Positions 33,519 through 43,071 of a stretch of DNA of 64,000 nucleotides are shown in pieces; position 1 is the stretch's first letter; every line of letters begins with the position of its first letter. This DNA comes from Paenibacillus sp. J5C2022 (GTDB lineage Bacteria > Bacillota > Bacilli > Paenibacillales > Paenibacillaceae), in the NCBI RefSeq assembly GCF_025567625.1, contig NZ_JAOQJC010000045.1:1-64000 (forward strand), in the 5' to 3' direction. The notes under the pieces were generated by a model that saw only the letters and a list, made by a program, of their open reading frames with translations, made no database searches and was not told the origin of the DNA. Position numbers and translations under genes: made by a program.

Positions 33519-35057
33519 CTATGAGGTGAAAAATTGCGCCGCCGTCTCCTGTAAAGCGGGAGCGTGATCGTACATGAGCAAGACGGGCAGCTCCGGCCAC
33601 TCCCGCACATCGTATGGCGAGCCGAAGTGAACCGCAACAACATCATGCGCCGAAGACGCGGCAAGGGCGCGCAGCTGCTCATACACTTCGTCCGGCAATC
33701 GTTTGTTATGGGCAATCGCCACAAGCAGCGGCCCCTCGCTTGCCCATTCGCCTGCCGCTTGCGACAGCCGCTCATTGGCATCCACCAGCCGCTTGGAAGC
33801 GATTGCGCCACTCTTCTCCAGCCTGTCGGCAAATAACGTCAAGGAAGAATGAGCAATCAGGTTCCACTGCGTTCCCTCCGCTCTTACTCCCTTCACCTGC
33901 TCCCATCGACCGGCTTCGCCAATTGGGCTCATCACTTGAGCGGCCAGCTGAAGGCTGATCTCTCGAGACGCAGGCTGATTGAGAAGAGTCGTCTTCATCG
34001 CCCCAGCAGCAGTTGCAGCTCTCTCCGGCGTCAGCCCGTACTTCTCCTTCACCGCCAATATGCGCCGCACCGATTCATCGATTCGCGCTTCTTCCAGCTC
34101 GCCGCTCCGCACCGCCTCCAGTACAGCGTCGACCATCTCTACCGCTTCCCGATCTTCTCTGGGATGAGCCAGCACAATATCCGCTCCCGCTGCCAAAGCC
34201 AGGACACAGGCACGGGCTTGGGAATACAGCGATGTGACGCCCTTCATGGACATGCCGTCGGTAACGATCAGTCCATGGAAGCCCATCTCTTGCCGCAGCA
34301 GCCCTGTTACCATCGGCTTCGACAGGGAGGCGGGAAACATGGAGGGATCCAGTGCGGGCACGGCAATATGTCCCACCATAATCGCATCCACTCCGCAGCG
34401 GATCGCCTCCCTGAACGTCGACAGCTCGAACTGCCGGAGCCGCTCCTCGTCGAATGGCAGGACGGGAAGCGCCAGATGCGAATCCACATTCGTGTCGCCA
34501 TGTCCCGGGAAGTGCTTGGCGGTCGCAATCATGCCATGCTCCTGATAACCTCTGATAACAGCCGTCCCCATCGTCGCGACAAGCTCTCTGGTCTCCCCGA
34601 ACGAATGCGTACCGATGACGGGATTATCCGGATTGTTGTTAATATCGACAACCGGACTATAATTGAAGTTAACGCCCATCGCCAGTGACTCTTCAGCTGT
34701 AATTCGTCCGCTCTCGTAGGCTAGCCGTTCATCTCCGGCCGCGCCGATCGCCATGTTCTTGGGAAAGTGCACCGCGCCGCCGCCAGGAAGCTTGCAGCCC
34801 GCGCCGGCGACGAAGTCGGCGGCTATGAACAAGGGGATGCCGCTCCCCTCCTGCAACGCCGTCTCCTGCATTCTTCCGGTCAGCTCATGCACCTGCTCCG
34901 GATTGTCCAAGCTCTGAACGTCCAGGAACATCCCGCCCGCCTTCAACTGCTTAATGCACATCTCCGCAGCCTCTGCATAATTCTGATTACAATAATAGAA
35001 GGTGAACAGCTGTCCTGCCTTCTCCTCCAGCGACATCGTCTCTACTCTATGTTCCAT
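33519..35057 (-). CDS. Glycoside hydrolase family 3 beta-N-acetylhexosaminidase (NagZ-like)
   Basis: 512 residues. The NagZ signature KHFPGHGDTNVDSH (181-194) carries the His/Asp catalytic dyad, and the nucleophile Asp267 is in IVTDGMSMKG. It contains the N-terminal TIM barrel and a C-terminal alpha/beta domain (about 370-512). No signal peptide, so it is cytoplasmic and should remove terminal GlcNAc (or another beta-hexosamine) from imported oligosaccharides. SD GGAGG precedes the ATG at 35057, 21 bp after the 616-residue gene. Last gene of the cluster. Confidence 0.9.
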   Translation of the reverse strand: MEHRVETMSLEEKAGQLFTFYYCNQNYAEAAEMCIKQLKAGGMFLDVQSLDNPEQVHELTGRMQETALQEGSGIPLFIAADFVAGAGCKLPGGGAVHFPKNMAIGAAGDERLAYESGRITAEESLAMGVNFNYSPVVDINNNPDNPVIGTHSFGETRELVATMGTAVIRGYQEHGMIATAKHFPGHGDTNVDSHLALPVLPFDEERLRQFELSTFREAIRCGVDAIMVGHIAVPALDPSMFPASLSKPMVTGLLRQEMGFHGLIVTDGMSMKGVTSLYSQARACVLALAAGADIVLAHPREDREAVEMVDAVLEAVRSGELEEARIDESVRRILAVKEKYGLTPERAATAAGAMKTTLLNQPASREISLQLAAQVMSPIGEAGRWEQVKGVRAEGTQWNLIAHSSLTLFADRLEKSGAIASKRLVDANERLSQAAGEWASEGPLLVAIAHNKRLPDEVYEQLRALAASSAHDVVAVHFGSPYDVREWPELPVLLMYDHAPALQETAAQFFTS

Positions 35058-35078
35058 CGCTATATTCCTCCGTCCCCG

Positions 35079-36929
35079 TTATGCAAATAAGCTTTCATCC
35101 AACAACCCCATCAGAAGACCTGCGGAAGCGATCGCATTGGTCCAGCCGCTCTCCATACAGTAAGGCCCCCAGCCCGTATCGCCATTGTTGCCGAAGTACT
35201 CCCGCTTGTTCAGGTCGAAGGCACGCATCCAGCCGCCGTTATACCTGCAGTCTTCGCTGCTGATCTGAATCGATCTCATGAAGGCGGACACGTCATCATA
35301 CAGCTCCTTGTAAGCCGGATTTCCCGTTGCCTTCCATGCCTCCCAGCTGTTCATCAGCAGGAAGTTGTTCGTGTACAGCTGATCTGCTATGCCTTCGCCA
35401 TTGGCGATATACACGCCCGCATCTTCCTTGCCGAACCGTTGCGGATCCGGGTTATCGGCCTCTTCAATGCCGCCGGATGCATGCCGGTGCTTCATAAGAT
35501 ACGCCATCGTCCGGTTCAGCGCGGCCTCAATCTCTCCTGTGCCGTCATGCTGAATCAGATAACCGAGCGGAAGCAACAAGCGCGTCAGCCCCGATGTGCG
35601 GCTGTACATGAATTTATATTCCGCTTCCTTAGCCAGCAAGGTGCGTGTCCCCGTCAATGCGGCATCCAGATACATCTCATCTTTGGTGACGAGGTAGGCC
35701 TGAATATAGGCGGCATGCGTAATGCTCTCGAAATGCGGATTCAAGCTTGGCTCCAGCTCCAATACGCCTTCCCGGCCGAGCGTCTTCATCTCCGAGCGGA
35801 TCAGCACGTTCGGACGGAGGCCGTCGCGACGCTGGGTATCCAGCAGCGCTTGCGCCAGCAGGATGCCGCGGCGGCGGTATTCCTCCCGCCCCGTGCTCCG
35901 GGCAAGATAGAGAAGCACGAAGCATGCCCATGCGTTATCATCCGTGAAGATCTGGTGAGGATACGCACCGGGAAACTGATACCACTTGAAGAAGCCATAG
36001 GATTCGGAATCCGGGTCCATGTCCTGATAGCCTTCGCGGAAGAGATAATCCATTAGACGATAGGAACGCTCCTCATAGGAGGCATCCCCGCTCCATCTTC
36101 CGTATAGATGGAACATAAGCGCAGCGTGCGCATGACAGTCCGGTCTCCGATCCTTCGACAACTGGGCGGTAACGGAGTGAATATTCTCGTACACGCCCTC
36201 CGATCCGTCATGGTTCGGAAGCATGCCCGACTGTTCGAACCAGCGCATATTGCATGCCAATGCCTGCTCCGATCCGTTGTCGCCCGCCAGCTTGATCGCC
36301 GGTTCCCACATGGCGCAGGGAAGACCTGTCCGCTCCGCCAGCGCTTCCAGCAGCATAGCCCAGCTGCTGTAGGGTCTCAGCTGCTCTGGAGACGGACTGG
36401 AGAATAACGAGAACGCCGCATAGACAACTGTTCCCTGTCCAAGCTTGCGAACATTAATCGCTGGACGGGCTGTCTCCGCTACTTGCTCGCTGCGGTGCGT
36501 ATCCCCATACGGTCCGAAGGTGAGCAGCTCCTCCGATTCGAACGAAAACCCTTGCTGCATGGCACCGCCCCATTCCAGCAGAGCGCCTTCCTCCAGCCGC
36601 CCCAGATTGCCGGCTGCGCGAAGCTTCTCCATCGTCCTTCTTGTGGCGGGGAAATCCTGCTTCCAGCCCAGCAGCCTGGAGGTAGGGAAGTCAAAAGCTT
36701 CGATCATCTCCGCGTAAACCAGTCCGCCCTTCTCCGCATAGGCCCACAGCTTGGAGCAGACCTCCATCGATAAGGACAAGGGGTGGTCCAATGATTGGCT
36801 TCCGATTAAACACACGGCATCGTAATCTTCCAGAACGACGGATTCCAATTCCGCCCACTCCTTCCTCGATGCCCCTTCTATATTCATATGCCCGCTAAAC
36901 GGCTTCTCCGAAAATATGACCACTTTCAT
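35079..36929 (-). CDS. Uncharacterised 616-residue protein, probable carbohydrate-active (alpha/alpha barrel)
   Basis: No signal peptide, so cytoplasmic. The first 215 or so residues resemble a glutamine-amidotransferase-like alpha/beta domain (KVVIFSEKPFSGHMNIEGAS, DAVCLIGSQSL). The remainder is rich in helices with repeated Trp/Tyr/Asp motifs (HIFTDDNAWACF-like QIFTDDNAWACFVLLYLA, YTNNFLLMNSWEAWKATGNP, YCMESGWTNAIASAGL), as in (alpha/alpha)6-barrel glycosidases or epimerases. I do not recognise the family and cannot name the catalytic residue. It lies between the AraC gene and the GH3 hexosaminidase, so a role in the same glycan pathway is inferred. Confidence 0.6.
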   Translation of the reverse strand: MKVVIFSEKPFSGHMNIEGASRKEWAELESVVLEDYDAVCLIGSQSLDHPLSLSMEVCSKLWAYAEKGGLVYAEMIEAFDFPTSRLLGWKQDFPATRRTMEKLRAAGNLGRLEEGALLEWGGAMQQGFSFESEELLTFGPYGDTHRSEQVAETARPAINVRKLGQGTVVYAAFSLFSSPSPEQLRPYSSWAMLLEALAERTGLPCAMWEPAIKLAGDNGSEQALACNMRWFEQSGMLPNHDGSEGVYENIHSVTAQLSKDRRPDCHAHAALMFHLYGRWSGDASYEERSYRLMDYLFREGYQDMDPDSESYGFFKWYQFPGAYPHQIFTDDNAWACFVLLYLARSTGREEYRRRGILLAQALLDTQRRDGLRPNVLIRSEMKTLGREGVLELEPSLNPHFESITHAAYIQAYLVTKDEMYLDAALTGTRTLLAKEAEYKFMYSRTSGLTRLLLPLGYLIQHDGTGEIEAALNRTMAYLMKHRHASGGIEEADNPDPQRFGKEDAGVYIANGEGIADQLYTNNFLLMNSWEAWKATGNPAYKELYDDVSAFMRSIQISSEDCRYNGGWMRAFDLNKREYFGNNGDTGWGPYCMESGWTNAIASAGLLMGLLDESLFA

Positions 36930-36946
36930 GATACGACCTCCAACCT

Positions 36947-37849
36947 TTAAATAGGGTAGCCTTCCCGATCATCGCTTCCATACAAGGCTTGATATTCCGA
37001 AGGCGTGAAGCCCGTCGCCTTCTTGAACGCCTTGCTGAACGCATGAATCGAGCGGTAATGCAAGTATTCCGAAATCTGCGTAATGCTGGAATGGCCCGAC
37101 TGCAGCCGATTCATCGCTCTCATCATCCGACGCTGCGCCCAGTAGGCCTGCATAGACATGCCCATCTCCTCCCGGAAAGCGTGCGACAGATGCGAATGGC
37201 TGTACCCGAGCTGCTTCGATACTTCTCCAAGCTCCGTCATAGCGTCCACTTCTTGATCGATGTATTGAACTGCCCGATAGACAAGCTCCTTCTTGCCATA
37301 GGACTTGTCCCAGCATGCTTCCTTCATGGATACGCCCCTCAGCTCGCGCAGAGCAAGCATGAGCAAGCGGCTGACGAGCACGTCCACCATTGTTAAAGTG
37401 TAGTCATCCTTACGCTCCAGCTCACGCATCGTATCTATCAATAGGCCATCCATGCCCGTCCGATCCGCTATCACTCTGCAGCTCTCGAAATCTTGCACGG
37501 CTGTATGCTGACGCAGCAATTCGCCAATCGGCTGCCATTCAATCGCCACCAGTCGAATGGGCTCACGGCTATCGGAGCTGATGCGGTATGCGCAATCCGA
37601 CTGCAGCCAGGCGGCATGCCTCTGCGGCAGCTTAAGCTCTGACGCCTCCGTCTGAAGAGTGCCGCAGCCCGACAGCATGTATAGAAGACAGTAGCCGCCC
37701 TGCAATGTGCGCCCTTGCGCCGCATGCGTGCACTGATCATGAAGCTGCAGCAGCCTGACATGCGTCAGCATGCAGGAGTGTTCAAGATAGCGCTTGTGAA
37801 AGATGGACGATGAGCTTGTTCGAAGGGACGATGCAGCTCTTGCGGACAT
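36947..37849 (-). CDS. AraC-family transcriptional regulator
   Basis: 300 residues. Cupin-type sensor domain at the N-terminus (about 30-150) and AraC DNA-binding domain at about 195-290 (LGEVSKQLGYSHSHLSHAFR, ITQISEYLHYRSIHAFSKAF, TGFTPSEYQALY). The ATG at 37849 has AAGGAGG 6-7 nt upstream; a start six codons earlier would contain that site. First gene of a probable unit with the 616-residue protein and the GH3 enzyme, so it likely senses a product of their activity. Confidence 0.88.
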   Translation of the reverse strand: MSARAASSLRTSSSSIFHKRYLEHSCMLTHVRLLQLHDQCTHAAQGRTLQGGYCLLYMLSGCGTLQTEASELKLPQRHAAWLQSDCAYRISSDSREPIRLVAIEWQPIGELLRQHTAVQDFESCRVIADRTGMDGLLIDTMRELERKDDYTLTMVDVLVSRLLMLALRELRGVSMKEACWDKSYGKKELVYRAVQYIDQEVDAMTELGEVSKQLGYSHSHLSHAFREEMGMSMQAYWAQRRMMRAMNRLQSGHSSITQISEYLHYRSIHAFSKAFKKATGFTPSEYQALYGSDDREGYPI

Positions 37850-37989
37850 GAATAAGCCTCCTTCCATTCTGCTTCTTCCACGATCATGAATCGCTTTCTA
37901 TTATTCTGCCGCAGAAGAGCGCCGTCCGTCAGCTTACGAATCTTATGATAATAAGGAATATCTTCAGCTCTTTTGCTCCGCAATGAGCA

Positions 37990-38021
37990 GAGGGCCAAGC
38001 GGCAGCTCCCGCATGGCCCTC
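37990..38021 (-). other. Stable hairpin downstream of the solute-binding-protein gene
   Basis: GAGGGCCA (37990-37997) pairs with TGGCCCTC (38014-38021), and pairing continues inside (GCGG/CCGC). No T-run follows, so it may stabilise the 3' end of the upstream message. Confidence 0.45.
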
Positions 38022-38033
38022 ATCGGCGCATCA

Positions 38034-39515
38034 TTATTTCGATTTGTCGTACCAGCCTCTCAGCTCATCCAGCATATCCTTGCCGCCTTGCGACATCCAC
38101 TCTTCTACGAATTTCGCATAGCCGTCCAGCGACTCCGCTCCGGCCATTACTTTAATGGCGTAGTCATTCTCGATTTTATTCAGCTTCTGCAAGTTATTCG
38201 CAACGACAGGCATTGGCGGAGCCAGCAGCGTAGGATCGCTTACAGAGATCGGAAGCTGCTTTTGAATTTCTTGGAACGTATCGTACATGACCTGATTCTT
38301 GCGAACGCGAAGCAGCCATTGCTCCTCGAAAGCGTCCGCATCGGTGCTGGTCATGAACCAGTCGGAATTGCCGCGAGCCTCATTGAAGGCCGGCAGAATC
38401 GGCTGCATGCCCTCTGCCTCGGACTTGAAGTGAACGCCTTCCTGACCGATTGCCAGCTCCTTGAACGTCGCCGCTTCCACTTTCATGTTCAAGTATTTCA
38501 TGGCATCCTCTTTATGCTTGGACGACTTCGGAATCGCAATATACCAGCTTACGCCGCCGCCTTGCACCCAGTTGCCGATCTGACCGTCTTCGCCTTGCAG
38601 CGAGGTAATCAGCGTAATTTTGGAATCAGGCATGTTTTTGTTCAGCGCATCCGTCACGGCAGGAGCAACGCCCCATCCGTACGTCATGATGCCCGCTTTG
38701 CCAGTCGTGAACTTCTGTTGCACTGTCTCCGACTTGTTCACAGGCCATTCCGGATCCATCAGCCCTTCGCTATACAGCTTGTTCATAAAGGCAAGATAGT
38801 CCTTCATGCCCGGTCCTTCCAGACGGTGAATCAGCTTCCCGTCCTGTACGTCGAAGCTTGTCACGACGCCGAACGCCCCGGAAATCTCGGGAATCATGCT
38901 TTCGAAGCCGGTCAGCGGAATAATTCCCTTCTGCTCCTTGATCGCTTTCAACAGATTGTAGAATTCATCAATCGTCGTTGGGACTTGCATCCCCAGCTCA
39001 TCCAGCAGGCCTTGACGAATCGCAAGCGCACTGCCGACGAAGCCGCGCGGGTGCTTCTCCGGTATGCCGTAGATTTTGCCGTCTACTTTGGCGTTCTCAT
39101 AAAATTCGGCAGGCGTTGCCTCCAGCAAATTCTGTCCATGCTCCGCCAGCAGCTCATCCAGCGGCTCCAGCGCACCTTGCACCGCCAAGCGGTTATACTG
39201 CGTGCCGGACAGCTTCACAATATCATACGGCTCGTTGTTGGCCATAAGCAGATTCAGCTTGTCGTCGGGATTTTCAAGAGGCAGCGTCTCATACTTCACT
39301 TTATAGCCCGTCTTCTCTTCCAGGAACTTCGCCACCGGATCCTGATTAGGATCAAAGTTCCGCTGGAAGCCCAGCTGCTTAAGCTCCGGCTTCGCATCTC
39401 CCCCCTGCTCCCCGCTGCCATCGCCTGTGCCGCCGCTGTTATTGCCGCTGCCGCAAGCCGCGAGCAGGGCCATGACCAGCAAGAGCGCAATGCCCGTCGA
39501 TAACTTCTTAAACAT
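38034..39515 (-). CDS. Extracellular solute-binding lipoprotein of a carbohydrate ABC importer
   Basis: 493 residues. Lipoprotein signal with lipobox LAAC and a Gly/Asn/Ser linker, then a family-1 solute-binding fold (QRNFDPNQDPVAKFLEEKTG, VNKSETVQQKFTTGKAGIM). SD GGGGGAG precedes the ATG at 39515. It serves the two permeases at 43072-44933, with the YesM/YesN pair in between. By context the ligand is probably a glycan containing N-acetylhexosamine, but that is inference. Confidence 0.88.
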   Translation of the reverse strand: MFKKLSTGIALLLVMALLAACGSGNNSGGTGDGSGEQGGDAKPELKQLGFQRNFDPNQDPVAKFLEEKTGYKVKYETLPLENPDDKLNLLMANNEPYDIVKLSGTQYNRLAVQGALEPLDELLAEHGQNLLEATPAEFYENAKVDGKIYGIPEKHPRGFVGSALAIRQGLLDELGMQVPTTIDEFYNLLKAIKEQKGIIPLTGFESMIPEISGAFGVVTSFDVQDGKLIHRLEGPGMKDYLAFMNKLYSEGLMDPEWPVNKSETVQQKFTTGKAGIMTYGWGVAPAVTDALNKNMPDSKITLITSLQGEDGQIGNWVQGGGVSWYIAIPKSSKHKEDAMKYLNMKVEAATFKELAIGQEGVHFKSEAEGMQPILPAFNEARGNSDWFMTSTDADAFEEQWLLRVRKNQVMYDTFQEIQKQLPISVSDPTLLAPPMPVVANNLQKLNKIENDYAIKVMAGAESLDGYAKFVEEWMSQGGKDMLDELRGWYDKSK

Positions 39516-39611
39516 GTGATCTCCCCCAAATGTAAGTGTTTTCTTTTGCTTGCCATTTAGTCTAGCATGTGTTTTTGAGCGTGTATTTGTCCCAGCGCGC
39601 TCCCTTAGTTG

Positions 39612-41387
39612 TCATAAGTCGCTCCCACTCCCGCTTCCTCCAAGCTTCTCATTCCATCGCACTTCTTCTATCGCGACCGGGAAGCGGATCGTCACTTGCG
39701 TCCCTTCATGCTCCTCCGATTGGAATGTAACGGACGCCTCATCGCCGAAGTAGAGCTTCAGCTTCTCCTTCACATTGCGGATGCCATAGCCTTCGCCGCC
39801 CATATCTCCATTCAATTCCGCCACTCTGTCCGGCGTTAGACCGACCCCGTTGTCATAAATGACAAAAGAAACGCACCCATCCTGCATACGACAAGAGATC
39901 TTCACGCATCCCGACTTGTTATGGCGTTCGCGAATGCCATGCAGCAGTGCATTTTCAACAAAAGGCTGCAGCACCAGCTTTACCGTCATTAGCGCTTTGA
40001 CTTCCGGCTCCGCCTCGATCACATACTGAATTTGACCGCCGAATCGCCGGTTTTGAATATCCAGGTATGTTCGAACATGCTCCAGCTCATCCGCAATGGG
40101 AATAATATCCCGTCCTCTGCTGAGACTGATCCGGAAGAAGCTCGACAGCTGCACGGCAACCTCGCTGATTTCCTCGGCATCCCTCTCCATGGCCATCCAA
40201 TGAATCATATCCAGCGTGTTGTACAGAAAGTGGGGATTGATCTGCGCTTGCAGCGCTTGCAGCTCCGCCGCTTTCTTCAAAGTCTCGGACTGGTACTTCT
40301 CTTGAATAAGCCGCTGAATGTTCGCTCCCATTCCGTTCATATGCGCTTGCAGCACCCCGATCTCATCATGCGAGGTAATGGGGGTGCGATGATCCCAGTT
40401 CTCCGATTCGATCCGCTTAATTTGCTGGAGCAGCGGGCCGATGCGGCGCGTCAGCCCTTGCGACACAGCAGCCACCAATACCGCCCCCACAATAAGGACG
40501 ACGATCAGAATGACGTAGAGATCATAAGACCACTCCTTGATTTCCCCGTAGATCTCATCCTTCGGGATGTGGGCAACCAGCTTCCAGCTCGTGCCTTCGA
40601 TCGGCTTATTGACAACCATATGCGTCCCGGCATCTACCTCGGACAGCGGATGTCCGATATCCGCTTCATCCATACTGGACAGCACATGGCTGCTGCGATC
40701 GACCAAGAACACCTTGCCCTGTTTTGTAATTTGCGTATGCATGATAATCTGCTGAAGCGTGCTCTCCAGTATATCCAGCGAGAGCACGCCGACAATGTCG
40801 CTGCTATTGCCGTCAGCGTGCAGAGGTCTGATGCATGAGACGATTCGCTGAATTCCTCTCTCTCCCAAGTAGTTATGCTCGTAGGTAGAGCGGCAGTAGA
40901 TGCCCTCCGAATTAGTCAGCATCTCCCTGTACCAATCTTCGCCCTCAATCACGCCGAGCGGAAAGATCGTCATATTCTCCCTGGCGTAGATGCTGTCCGA
41001 ATTCACGAATAGTCTGATGCTGTATATTTCGCGGCTGTTCTTAGCCGAGCGCAGAATATTGATAATTCTATGATAATCATCGATTTGTTCCCCAAGGGGC
41101 AGATCGGATTTCCCCTGTGATAAAGCTGTCGTCAGCTCTTTGTTCATATATAGAATGCTGGATACATCCTCCACATTGCTCAGTTTATAGGAAAGAAACG
41201 AGCTGGCCTGATCCATCGCTCGTTCCGTTGCTTGCTTCACCCGGTTTTCCAGTATCTCTACTGTATGCTGATAGACCACGAAGGAAACGACGCTAAGCAG
41301 CAGGATAATGAGCGTCATAAATACCAGCATCAGCTTCGTTCGGATGCGAATATGCTGCAGCTTGTTGCGGAACGCCTGCTTAAGCAT
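39612..41387 (-). CDS. YesM-type sensor histidine kinase
   Basis: 591 residues. Membrane helix at about 20-42, an extracytoplasmic sensor (dCache-like) to about 295, a second helix VILIVVLIVGAVLVAAVSQG, HAMP, then the His_kinase block with phospho-His in QINPHFLYNTLDMIHW. The GHKL ATPase (VLQPFVENALLHGI, IYDNGVG, GYGIRNVKEKL) ends the protein. The ATG at 41387 has GGAGGG 8 nt upstream, and it starts 6 nt after the response-regulator stop. It should sense an extracellular sugar and phosphorylate the neighbouring regulator. Confidence 0.92.
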   Translation of the reverse strand: MLKQAFRNKLQHIRIRTKLMLVFMTLIILLLSVVSFVVYQHTVEILENRVKQATERAMDQASSFLSYKLSNVEDVSSILYMNKELTTALSQGKSDLPLGEQIDDYHRIINILRSAKNSREIYSIRLFVNSDSIYARENMTIFPLGVIEGEDWYREMLTNSEGIYCRSTYEHNYLGERGIQRIVSCIRPLHADGNSSDIVGVLSLDILESTLQQIIMHTQITKQGKVFLVDRSSHVLSSMDEADIGHPLSEVDAGTHMVVNKPIEGTSWKLVAHIPKDEIYGEIKEWSYDLYVILIVVLIVGAVLVAAVSQGLTRRIGPLLQQIKRIESENWDHRTPITSHDEIGVLQAHMNGMGANIQRLIQEKYQSETLKKAAELQALQAQINPHFLYNTLDMIHWMAMERDAEEISEVAVQLSSFFRISLSRGRDIIPIADELEHVRTYLDIQNRRFGGQIQYVIEAEPEVKALMTVKLVLQPFVENALLHGIRERHNKSGCVKISCRMQDGCVSFVIYDNGVGLTPDRVAELNGDMGGEGYGIRNVKEKLKLYFGDEASVTFQSEEHEGTQVTIRFPVAIEEVRWNEKLGGSGSGSDL

Positions 41388-41392
41388 CGCCA

Positions 41393-42964
41393 TCACCCTC
41401 CATCTTGCCGCGCATCCCTGTACTGCGAAGGAACGACGCCCGTCACTTTGCGGAACACCTTGGCAAAGTAATTGGCATCCTGATAACCTACCCTTGCCGC
41501 GACCTCATACAGCTTCAGCTTGCGATCCTCCAGCAGCCGCTTCGCTTGCTTGATCCGATATTGGGTAATGTAATCATGAATCGACAGCCCTTTCTCTTTC
41601 TTGAACAGCATGCACATATAGGTAGGCGCCAAGTGAACATGTCCTGCAATTGTATTGACGGATACGTCCTCATCGTAATTGTCCTGAATGAACGACATAA
41701 TGTCCCTGATGACCGCTTTGTCGCCGCCATTCATCTGATCCAATGCTTCTCCGATTGCGGATAATCGTTGAACGAGAAATTTGCGAATCGTATACAGCTC
41801 TCCGCTTACGAACATGGAAGCCCACATCCGGTCATTCTCGAACTCCCACATCGACTCCGGATAGATGCGGGTCATGGACGCATACCAGCGGAACAGCTTT
41901 TTCCGAATGCCTTCAATGTCTGCCGGCGTGTGCAGCAGCAGCTCATTAATAATGGTGTCCAGCCATTGCTCTGCCGCTTGCAATTGCTTGCTCTGCAGCA
42001 GTTCCCCGAACTTGATGACAGCTTGCTTATCGAATAGCCTAGGCTCCCGTTGCTCCTGCAGCAGGCTGTTATACCCGATTATCGTGCCCCATCCGCGATA
42101 GAATTGATAGGAAAGCGCCGTCATCGATTGCCTATGCGTACTGCCGCATCCATTCAGGCTGTAGCAAGGCTCGCCTATTCCGGCTACGATGCCGGCAGGC
42201 TCTCCTTTCTCTCTGCGGCGGATTAGCCTGTCCAGCCATAACCCTATCCTTTCATCCCCTTTAGAACCGTTAATCGCCGCAAGAGCGAAGCCCAAGCCAT
42301 CCACGAGAGAAGCAAGAACGGGCAACTCCTCCTCTTCCGCCGCCGTCATAACCGTATTCTGCCAGTTCAGCTTGTCGGATTCGTCGCGGAATCGGAACGA
42401 GATGCCCTGATAATATCCCGTTAATGGAAAGGAAGGATGCAGTCGCGCAAGATCGCTCTCCTTCTCACGAGCGTGCGAGGCGGGCTCCGGATCATCGGCA
42501 ATCAACGCCCTCAATAGATGCTCCATCAACTCCGACTTGCTGCGGTCGAATTGGCTTCGCATGGCATGCAGCTCCCGCCGCTCCTCGCGAATCGACAGCA
42601 CCGTCTCCTTCGTCTGGCGAAGCAGCTCCGTCAGCGCCGTCATCTGTATGGGCTTCAGCATATAGTCGACCGCTTGCAGCTTGATCGCAGACTTCAAGTA
42701 ATCGACATCATTGTAACCGCTTAAAAAAATAATTCTGCATTCCGGATCGATCTGGCGAATTCGTTCGGCGAACGCGATGCCGTCCATGCGGGGCATTCGC
42801 ACATCGCACAGCACGATATCCGGTCTCTTCTCCAGATAAAGCTCATAAGCCGCAATGCCGTCCTCCGCCTCGCCCGCCACTTCAATGCCTAGCTCATCCC
42901 ACTTGATGAATCGCCGCAAACCGCTTCTCGTCATCGGCTCATCGTCTACTATAATCGCTCTCAT
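41393..42964 (-). CDS. YesN-type response regulator with AraC DNA-binding domain
   Basis: 523 residues. Receiver domain 1-120 with acidic pocket VDDEP and phospho-Asp in IVLCDVRMPRMDG, a middle domain of unknown role, and a C-terminal AraC double HTH (about 420-515: IAGHVHLAPTYMCMLFKKEK, VAARVGYQDANYFAKVF). SD GGAGG precedes the ATG. Order here is permease-permease-regulator-kinase-binding protein, all minus strand, a typical Paenibacillaceae arrangement. It should activate the importer genes. Confidence 0.92.
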   Translation of the reverse strand: MRAIIVDDEPMTRSGLRRFIKWDELGIEVAGEAEDGIAAYELYLEKRPDIVLCDVRMPRMDGIAFAERIRQIDPECRIIFLSGYNDVDYLKSAIKLQAVDYMLKPIQMTALTELLRQTKETVLSIREERRELHAMRSQFDRSKSELMEHLLRALIADDPEPASHAREKESDLARLHPSFPLTGYYQGISFRFRDESDKLNWQNTVMTAAEEEELPVLASLVDGLGFALAAINGSKGDERIGLWLDRLIRRREKGEPAGIVAGIGEPCYSLNGCGSTHRQSMTALSYQFYRGWGTIIGYNSLLQEQREPRLFDKQAVIKFGELLQSKQLQAAEQWLDTIINELLLHTPADIEGIRKKLFRWYASMTRIYPESMWEFENDRMWASMFVSGELYTIRKFLVQRLSAIGEALDQMNGGDKAVIRDIMSFIQDNYDEDVSVNTIAGHVHLAPTYMCMLFKKEKGLSIHDYITQYRIKQAKRLLEDRKLKLYEVAARVGYQDANYFAKVFRKVTGVVPSQYRDARQDGG

Positions 42965-43071
42965 TCACACCCATCCTCCCGTTTCTATGCTGTCACTCTT
43001 CATGATAGCAGAAAAACCTCCCATCGCTAGATTGAAAACAGGAAGCGATGGAAGGAATGATATGGCGTTTC

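Noticed and set aside
37983..39503. 506-codon ORF antisense to the solute-binding lipoprotein
   Set aside because: The minus-strand gene has a signal peptide, lipobox and family motifs; the plus-strand frame has none.
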